NCBI GenBank assembly: GCA_026770615.1
Contig: MU631587.1
Coordinates: 86,985-98,259 of the forward strand
Source: Pavlovales sp. CCMP2436
Lineage: Eukaryota; Haptophyta; Pavlovophyceae; Pavlovales
Direction of reading: 5' to 3'
Length of the DNA: 11,275 bases
Part shown: positions 6,391 to 11,275 of the stretch, piece after piece
Numbering within the stretch: position 1 is the stretch's first letter
Layout of the letters: each line of letters starts with the position of its first letter
Made by a program: the position numbers and the translations under genes
Notes under the pieces: model-generated
Told to the model about the DNA's origin: nothing
The model's database searches: none
Seen by the model: the letters and a program-made list of their open reading frames with translations, nothing else

Positions 6391-7080
6391 ATGTGGTGCG
6401 CGTCGGCTTTGGCTTCGCTGCTCCTCCTCTTTGGGTCCATGCTCGATGACTCGCGCACGGAGGGCGCAGCACCCGTGCTCCACCCAGGCCGCCGTGTTTT
6501 GTCAGCGCAGCCGGAGCCGATCCATCGGCCTGCAAAGCATCCCTTGCAGTGCTGGGAGGTCGTGGCGCGCGTCGAGAGACAACTGACGGGGAAAGCATCC
6601 GGGTGGACGTCAGAGGCAAGACTGCTCATGGCGGCGACCAAAGACGCTGTGCTCGAGAGGCGCGCGGAGTTCTTCGACGAGTACGTGCACACGCCGCAGG
6701 TGGTGCTGGAGCCAAAGCGGAAAACGGCGGTGGTCTCGGCGCCGGCAGCGCAGCGGGCTCGGCGCAACTCGGCTCCGACCACGTTCAGCCTCAACGAGGG
6801 ACGCCGTGGGCCGCCACCGGGCGGGGGACGAGCCGGGCCAGGCCGCGGCCACACCTTCGAGCACACACCACACGCCCCAGTCGAGTCGCCGCTGCTTCCC
6901 CCTCCAGGCGCGCTTGTGGCCAACTGGCTGACGCAGCACACGCTCCGGAAGCAGTGGGAGACGCCGCGCTCACCTGAGCGACGACGTGCAGGTCGACGCC
7001 CAGCGCGTGAAAGAGCTCTGCATTGGAAGGCAGCTCGCGTGAGTCAGGGCGCGTCAGGACTGAGACACACGCGCGCATGA
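6391..7080 (+). CDS. Hypothetical protein with N-terminal hydrophobic segment
   Basis: The frame is open from 6319 and the first ATG is at 6391 (weak context), giving 229 residues. Residues 2-14 (WCASALASLLLLFG) are hydrophobic like a signal peptide or anchor. Residues 52-105 look like genuine protein, with a charged helix around 75-100 (MAATKDAVLERRAEFFDEYV) and then a basic PKRK. Residues 138-155 are Gly/Pro/Arg-rich. The tail from about 190 is Arg/Ala-rich and poorly protein-like, and a GTGAGT donor-like site sits at 7039, so the true 3' end may be spliced. The gene is GC-rich like its neighbours and converges on the TRAF-type gene. No family is recognised. A later ATG (6439 or near 6628) could be the real start. 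The reverse-strand frame here has a worse residue mix. Confidence 0.4.
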   Translation: MWCASALASLLLLFGSMLDDSRTEGAAPVLHPGRRVLSAQPEPIHRPAKHPLQCWEVVARVERQLTGKASGWTSEARLLMAATKDAVLERRAEFFDEYVHTPQVVLEPKRKTAVVSAPAAQRARRNSAPTTFSLNEGRRGPPPGGGRAGPGRGHTFEHTPHAPVESPLLPPPGALVANWLTQHTLRKQWETPRSPERRRAGRRPARERALHWKAARVSQGASGLRHTRA

Positions 7081-7348
7081 CGGTGACGTCAACGGTGTAA
7101 GCCAAATTGAGTTAAAGTAGGCACCGAATTTCAATTTTTCGCTTCGCTGGGGGAGGACCCCCAGACCCCCCCTCTGCAAGTGACTGCCAGCAGACCCCCC
7201 TTTAGCGTGGGGTCAGCCTAAAGTATTCAGTGACTTGACAGCACAATTATTATTGTAGTTCAAGTGCTGATGTGCCATCTGACTCTGAGAAGTCGCGGGA
7301 CACGCGAATTACACGCGCCTGCCCGCCACTTCTCAAAAAGCATGGGCA
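7081..7348. other. Convergent intergenic region
   Basis: The region separates the 3' ends of two convergent genes. It holds a TGACGTCA palindrome (7084-7091), a perfect 7-bp hairpin CTGGGGG-AGGA-CCCCCAG (7147-7164), runs of C nearby, and a segment at 7209-7234 (GGGGTCAGCCTAAAGT...) resembling the G-tract repeat unit at 10697-10731. No AATAAA is seen. It is probably 3' UTR for one or both genes. Confidence 0.45.
7147..7164. repeat. GC hairpin between convergent genes
   Basis: A perfect 7-bp stem with a 4-base loop (AGGA) is followed by a further C-run. It may mark transcript ends but has no T-run and cannot be called a bacterial-type terminator. Confidence 0.5.
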
Positions 7349-8701
7349 TCACTTCTCGCGCTTAAGCGCCGACACCAACGCGTCGACGGTGGCCTTGAGC
7401 TTTGAGTGCTCGCCTGTGAGCTTGCTTAGCGCGGTCTGCGCAGCCCGATCAGAGCTGCCGGCCGTAGAGCCAAGCTTGGCCATTGAGACGTCCACCTTTT
7501 TAAGATGCGCGTCGGAGGCCGCCACGCGCTTGCCCAGGGCAGACTGCTCCTTCTGCATCGCAGTGAGCGTTTTGTGCAAGCTGCCAATTTCTTGCCTGTA
7601 AGCCACGCACTCAGCCTCGGCGGCGTGCGCGCGGTTCCTGACGTCGAGGAGCTCGGCAGTTGCCCCCGAGAGAATCTGTTGCTGCCGGCCAATCACTGCG
7701 AGGGCGAAGAGAAGATGCTGTGAAGAATGATCGCCCAGGTGCTGAGATAGCTCGCCCTGCGTACACAAGACGCCGCATCCTATCTTGGCAAACGGGCAGA
7801 CGGCCTCACGCCGGTCGCACGACCCCTCGAGGTGCTCACCCACCTTCTGCCGCACGAACTGCGCACCACAGCCACGCGGGCAGCCGAGGACCTTCCACGG
7901 GCACTGTGCATCGTGAGCACCCGCCTCGTGCGCCGACATCTGCAGGCCGCAGCGCGGGCTGGCGCAACTATGCGCACGGAAGGGGCAGGCGGCCGCGTGC
8001 CGCCCCGCCTCGTCGGCTGAGCATTGCGCGAGGTCGTAGCTGCAGTGGTGCTGCCCCAGCGTGTCGTAGTGCCGAATGAGCATCGACGCCAGCCTGTCGC
8101 GCACCTCATGGGCGAAGGCGCCGCGCTCGAGCTCTACGACTGCGCGCTCGGCCTTGCTCAGCAGCTGATCCTTACCGAACACGTTTGCGACCACGGAGCC
8201 GAAGCTTTTCTGCGCGGCGACGCGAGAAATGCGAGCGCTGAGAAGTGACATTCCGAACGGTACGGACTCGAGCCCGAATGCGCCGCGCCGCTCCCCCTCG
8301 CCCGTCTCGTCCGCCGGCAGCACTCCCCGGCGCAGCTCGACCAGTGCATCCTCTGCGCTCAGCGAGCGGTTCGCCATCTCGGACGCGAGACAGCGCAGCA
8401 ACTGCGCGCTCAGCTCGTTGCGCGTATGGATGTCGACGCACATGCAGCTCGCCGGCTGGTCCGCAACGAGAGGCGCCGGCGCGGCGAGAGGCGCCGGCGC
8501 GGCGAGGGCGGCGGCCTTAGCCGGCGCCGCGGGCGGCGTGGGGGCGGCGGCGCGGTCGGCCGACGGCTGCATGCCGTCGTCGGCCGAGGACTGGATGACG
8601 TCGTTGACCGGCGCCGCCTCTCGCGGTGACATGGGGGCGGTGGCGTGGTCGAAGGGCATGGTGGCAACCTCCAAAGATGGGTTGGGGAGCGGGTCGGCCA
8701 T
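7349..8701 (-). CDS. TRAF-type zinc-finger and coiled-coil protein
   Basis: The 450-residue call starts at ATG 8701, which has a good context (GCCGAGATGG) and lies about 170 bases downstream of a TATA-like box. The frame stays open upstream to an ATG at 8995 (548 residues), but that extra part covers the presumed promoter and looks non-coding. Residues 1-85 are Ala/Pro-rich and disordered. Residues 87-220 are helical and may be a domain of their own. Residues 220-325 hold three TRAF-type zinc fingers: C239-C246-C251-H258-C267, C274-C278-H290-C295 and C302-C309-C313-H321-H325, with the usual CPF/CPW and GC spacing. Residues 334-450 form a long coiled coil ending in KREK. There is no RING and no MATH/TRAF-C domain. 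TRAF-type fingers mediate protein contacts in signalling, so a cytosolic adaptor or oligomeric scaffold is likely; the partner is unknown. Confidence 0.8.
   Translation of the reverse strand: MADPLPNPSLEVATMPFDHATAPMSPREAAPVNDVIQSSADDGMQPSADRAAAPTPPAAPAKAAALAAPAPLAAPAPLVADQPASCMCVDIHTRNELSAQLLRCLASEMANRSLSAEDALVELRRGVLPADETGEGERRGAFGLESVPFGMSLLSARISRVAAQKSFGSVVANVFGKDQLLSKAERAVVELERGAFAHEVRDRLASMLIRHYDTLGQHHCSYDLAQCSADEAGRHAAACPFRAHSCASPRCGLQMSAHEAGAHDAQCPWKVLGCPRGCGAQFVRQKVGEHLEGSCDRREAVCPFAKIGCGVLCTQGELSQHLGDHSSQHLLFALAVIGRQQQILSGATAELLDVRNRAHAAEAECVAYRQEIGSLHKTLTAMQKEQSALGKRVAASDAHLKKVDVSMAKLGSTAGSSDRAAQTALSKLTGEHSKLKATVDALVSALKREK
8468..8503 (-). repeat. 18-bp tandem duplication within the TRAF-type gene
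   Basis: Two exact copies of GAGAGGCGCCGGCGCGGC lie end to end. They encode the doubled APAPLA in the disordered N-terminal linker (about residues 69-78). The duplication is in frame. Confidence 0.85.
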
Positions 8702-8995
8702 CTCGGCGGCGCGGGTGGGGCTTGGCTGCTCGGCAGAGTGAAGAGCTTGAAGCTGCTTGGTGCGGTCTGCTTGGCGGCGCGCTGCTTGGCGAGCTCCGGC
8801 GGAGTGAAGAGCTTGACTGATAGGTGCTCCAGACGCGGGCGCTGCTTGGCGGGGTCTGCTTGGCTTGAGATTTAAAAGCGGCGGAGCAGGGATTAGGCGG
8901 TGGCAAGTAAGGTACCCCCATACATAAGCTGTCCGGGCCATGCGCACAAGACGAATAACGGCACCGTGGAGGGGCGTGCCGCAGCCACGGTTCAT
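8702..8995 (-). promoter_or_regulatory. Promoter and 5' UTR of the TRAF-type gene
   Basis: On the minus strand TTTTAAAT (8870-8877) is a TATA-like box, placing a likely start near 8845 and a 5' UTR of about 145 bases. The UTR contains a 15-bp direct repeat (GAGTGAAGAGCTTGA on the plus strand at 8736-8750 and 8802-8816) and several copies of GCTGCTTGGC, so it seems to have grown by local duplication. The same bases are in frame with the gene, so translation from farther upstream cannot be excluded. Confidence 0.45.
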
Positions 8996-9002
8996 GGAAG
9001 CC

Positions 9003-9160
9003 GCCAGCGCGATCCCAGAAACTAATTGTACAGTTCGCCTGGAGGGAAGTGGTCGGAATATCTAGCAGGTCGAAATCTTGATCGAACACGCGGACATTGT
9101 CGAGCTCGGGCGACACTTGGGTGAGGTTTTCCCCGTTGACCAGAAGGCAGAAGTTAGTTT
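9003..9160 (-). CDS. Candidate internal exon or exon relic
   Basis: On the minus strand TTAATTATTTTCC...AATCCAG (ending at 9161) is a good splice-acceptor-like sequence. The frame after it reads TNFCLLVNGENLTQVS, then PELDNVRVFDQDFDLLDIPT and TSLQANCTISFWDRAGG. This acidic/hydrophobic pattern is strikingly protein-like compared with the other frames. The 3' limit is uncertain: GT and GC donor-like sites are present near 9019-9040. No family is recognised. It may belong to a gene lying upstream on this strand or be a remnant. Confidence 0.3.
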
Positions 9161-9396
9161 CTGGATTGAATGTGAAGGAAAATAATTAAAAATAATCTTC
9201 GCGGTCACGTGGACGCGGACTTCATGCTCGGGCGCGTCTGAGCTCTCGCGATTCAATCTCGCCGATGTGACCGCTCGGCGGTGCCGTCAGCCACGCGGCG
9301 GCATGCCGGCGCTGAGCTCCAGGTGCGTCGCGCGATCGTGATTCGAGACGACGAGACAACAAACGGTGCGCGCCCAAACCGAGCCCCACCCAACAC

Positions 9397-9468
9397 CGCG
9401 ACCACACCCCTGGCGCGCATGATGGCTGGCAACGCGACCACACCCCTGGCGCGCATGATGGCTGGCAA
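9397..9468. repeat. 36-bp exact tandem duplication
   Basis: Two identical 36-bp units (CGCGACCACACCCCTGGCGC...GGCTGGCAA) lie head to tail at 9397-9432 and 9433-9468. The unit length is a multiple of three, but no convincing gene spans them. Confidence 0.9.
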
Positions 9469-10440
9469 TGCGGATCAAACAAGGCTTAATCTTTACTGAT
9501 GCCTGTGACAAGGTACCTGATGCCACTTTCCAAACGTCCTAGCCTCCATCATCGCGCACGCGTGCGGAGTATCGTGCGGGACTGCAGGGCATTGCGCTGA
9601 TGAGCAACCGGATTTCCTCTCATGAGCGATCTTTCCATTGTTCTATCTCTGAGCTGCCTTCTCTGCACTCCGCACGTCTGCCCCTCGCGGCATAAAGCCC
9701 CCTGCCTGGCCACCCCAATGCACATCCGCTGATGATATAATCAACACACAAGGGTAATTTGCATTCGAGCACCCACGTGAGAAGAACGTGCTGTGTCTGA
9801 GGAAAGCATTGGGCTTGGCAAAACTCTTCAATCCCTCCCGATGACGCCGCGCCCAGAGCCCGCTGACCTCGCATCCCCTTCTCGCACACGCCCGCAGGAG
9901 AGCGAGCTGGAGCCTCCTCGGGCACGGCCATCTGAGGGGTGATGGCGCTCGAGCACCTCGTTTTGCGGGTCCAAGGTGCGCCGCGCCTCTGCGCCGCCGC
10001 CCAATTTGGCGGGCGAGCACCCGACTGCCGGTGACCCACTGACGATTACTGCTTTACACAGACCTGTTCTGAATGTTCTGACTGGAAATCAGAACGTGCT
10101 GTGAGCGTTTGCTCCGAGGGTTCCCGTTTCGAGCGCCAGTCGCGCCGTGAGCGTGCCATTGCCGGCGCGCTCCCGGTAGCCGCCCGACTGACCCCGCCTC
10201 ACACCTGGGCCCTCGGCCCTCCCCTGGCCCGCTTGCAGATCGTAGGTGCCGTTTGATGGCCGGCGACTGCCCGCGAGCGCCCGCTCACGGGCCAGACTGG
10301 TGAGTCTGGCGCCTGGCGCCTCCGACGGCGAACTGTTACCAAGTGCTGGGAGCAGTGAGATCGTCGGTCGCCGCCACTGCCGTGACTTTGACCTATTCAT
10401 TGGGCATTATGAAGTCCAGCCATTATGGGCAACAGTCCTC
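9469..10440. other. Gene-less GC-moderate region
   Basis: Frames of 100-140 codons exist on both strands, but none has a recognisable domain or a protein-like residue mix, so I call none. Visible items are a perfect 8-bp hairpin GCCAGACT-GGTG-AGTCTGGC at 10291-10310, a doubled TGGCGCC next to it, a GTTCTGA...TCAGAAC palindrome at 10074-10094, and a partial copy of the 49-bp repeat at 10064-10077. Confidence 0.4.
10064..10077 (+). repeat. Partial third copy of the 49-bp repeat
   Basis: CTGTTCTGAATGTT matches the end of the 49-bp repeat. After 18 extra bases (a small palindrome) it is followed by GTGCTGTGAGCG, resembling GTGCTGGTCTGAGCG found right after the copy at 11165-11213. The shared flanks argue that this is a related copy rather than chance. 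Confidence 0.4.
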
Positions 10441-10676
10441 ACAAGCTAATTATTGTTTCGAACATAACTTAACTAGAATGTAGTTGATTTTAGACTTCGT
10501 TTACGCTCGTAAAGTGAGTTACTATATCAGTTAGCCCGTTTTACAATTTACTCTGAAAATGCTGTAGCCCGTCTAACTTAACGTTACGTACTAGTTGAAA
10601 TGAAACAAAAAAAAGTTCAACTAACTATGTTGTTAGTTCAATAGTTGGTTATACGCGCGTAATTTTGTAACCGGAA
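10441..10676. other. AT-rich non-coding stretch
   Basis: No coding frame is supported. It contains many TAACTTA/TAGTT words and a 7-bp hairpin AACTAAC-TATGTT-GTTAGTT near 10619, echoing words at 5221-5238 and 5386-5430. Confidence 0.4.
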
Positions 10677-10706
10677 CCCCCCCCTAGTTCAGTTTGTAGG
10701 GGGGGG
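10677..10706. repeat. C8/G8 hairpin
   Basis: CCCCCCCCTA (10677-10686) pairs perfectly with TAGGGGGGGG (10697-10706) around a 10-base loop. It sits at the start of the G-tract repeat array. Confidence 0.65.
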
Positions 10707-10860
10707 GCAACCTAAAGTTTTCACCGATCTGTAGGGGGTTGACTCAACCTAAACTTTCGGCGCAGGCAAGGCAAAAAGGGGGTAGGGGGGTGACTCAACC
10801 TAGAATTTGCGCCGCTGCCGGGAAGGGGGCAGAAGGGGGGGTCCCAACCTCCAGTTCCAC
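10697..10860. repeat. G-tract tandem repeats, about four degenerate units
   Basis: Units begin at about 10697, 10732, 10783 and 10834. Each has TAGGGGG(G), then (TGACT)CAACCT, then AAA.TTT or AGTTCC, then a spacer. Unit lengths are 35-51 bases. Six or more runs of five to nine G lie on the plus strand, so quadruplex formation is plausible. A related single unit lies at 7209-7234. Confidence 0.6.
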
Positions 10861-10861
10861 G

Positions 10862-10985
10862 TTACACGGATTGACGAAATCTGGGGAAATACTCAAAAAA
10901 TTCTTCGCCTGCGGCGAGCAACTCGACAGGGTTGAACACACGTACTTCTCCAGCTGGCAGATATGTTGTATCGCAGTACATAGGA
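10862..10985 (-). CDS. Candidate C-terminal exon or relic
   Basis: On the minus strand an acceptor-like CAACATATCTGCCAG is followed by AGEVRVFNPVELLAAGEEFF, then EYFPRFRQSV and a TAA stop (10862-10864). The acidic/aromatic pattern is protein-like. The frame continues upstream to about 11146 with a poorer residue mix. The stop is followed directly by the G-tract (here C-tract) repeats, which would be 3' UTR. No family is recognised. Confidence 0.25.
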
Positions 10986-11164
10986 TTGGGCGCTCGCACG
11001 CGCACGTGCGCTGGCACGCCGTGCTGTGGACTAGACTGCGCGGCGGCGCTCGCTATGAATACGCACCATGGCGCTTGCACGCACGACCTGGCACGACCGC
11101 TGTGCCTTGCCCACCGAATACTGTAGTCCACCGACGCCAAGCTCACCGACGGCCTTGCCAGCGT

Positions 11165-11213
11165 TATATTTATGATAGGGATTCAAGCTGGCGTCTGACT
11201 GTTCTGAATGTTG
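11165..11213 (+). repeat. 49-bp exact repeat, copy B
   Basis: This is the exact reverse complement of 4924-4972. Flanks are unrelated on the left. On the right GTGCTGGTCTGAGCG resembles the flank of the partial copy at 10064. It lies 62 bases from the window end, so a longer element may continue beyond. Confidence 0.85.
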
Positions 11214-11275
11214 TGCTGGTCTGAGCGCTGCGTCGCCCATTGCCTGCTGCGTGCCTTAGTCGGCTGCGCTGGCTT

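Noticed and set aside
6348..6941. 197-codon minus-strand frame opposite the hypothetical gene
   Set aside because: Ser/Arg/Cys-rich composition typical of a shadow frame. The plus strand gives a more protein-like mix.
8229..8741. 170-codon plus-strand frame opposite the TRAF-type gene
   Set aside because: It is the antisense shadow of a well-supported coding region, with Ala/Ser/Gly low complexity.
9620..10400. Minus-strand frames of 139 and 103 codons
   Set aside because: No domain, no good start context, and Arg/Gly/Ala/Ser-rich sequence expected by chance in GC-rich DNA.
10697..10860. G-tract repeats considered as a CRISPR array
   Set aside because: Units are degenerate, spacers are not unique sequences of constant length, and the genome is eukaryotic.

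Overview
The window looks like nuclear DNA from a eukaryotic alga with a secondary plastid. A haptophyte-like alga is my best guess, but nothing here proves the lineage. The reasons are: very GC-rich coding islands (strong G/C at third codon positions) set in AT-rich, repeat-laden DNA; good Kozak contexts and no bacterial operon layout; and a plastid-type phytyl-phosphate kinase (VTE6/DUF92 family) that carries a signal peptide followed by a basic transit-like segment, as nucleus-encoded proteins of secondary plastids do.

Layout. 1-2880: a degenerate mobile-element region. It holds one copy of a hairpin-bearing, MITE-like repeat (about 218-667), a reading frame ending in a CCHC zinc knuckle of the kind found at the C-terminus of non-LTR retrotransposon polyproteins (630-1520), a broken frame with 23-residue tandem repeats (1621-2372), an overlapping weak frame (2305-2820), and a strong hairpin near the right edge (2805-2854). 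A 25-40 bp inverted similarity links positions 9-46 and 2842-2876, so the block may be one degraded element. 2881-3373: promoter and 5' UTR. 3374-4300: the intronless VTE6-like gene (+). 4301-6320: gene-poor DNA with an inverted-repeat pair (4576-4620/5165-5220), a 49-bp repeat, a second and more complete copy of the MITE-like repeat (5489-5929), and a 310-bp foldback palindrome (6009-6318). 6391-7080: a hypothetical gene (+). 7349-8701: a TRAF-type zinc-finger/coiled-coil protein (-), convergent with it. 8702-11275: promoter of the TRAF-type gene, then mostly non-coding DNA with short repeats, G-tract tandem repeats and two short frames that could be exon remnants.

Only the VTE6-like and TRAF-type genes are confident functional calls. 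They are unrelated in role: the first serves tocopherol and phylloquinone synthesis from salvaged phytol, the second is probably a cytosolic adaptor or scaffold. The most unusual content is the repeats. Two copies of one element keep a long hairpin by paired substitutions, a nearby foldback encodes similar peptides from both strands, and a 49-bp block is exact at two sites with a partial third copy.
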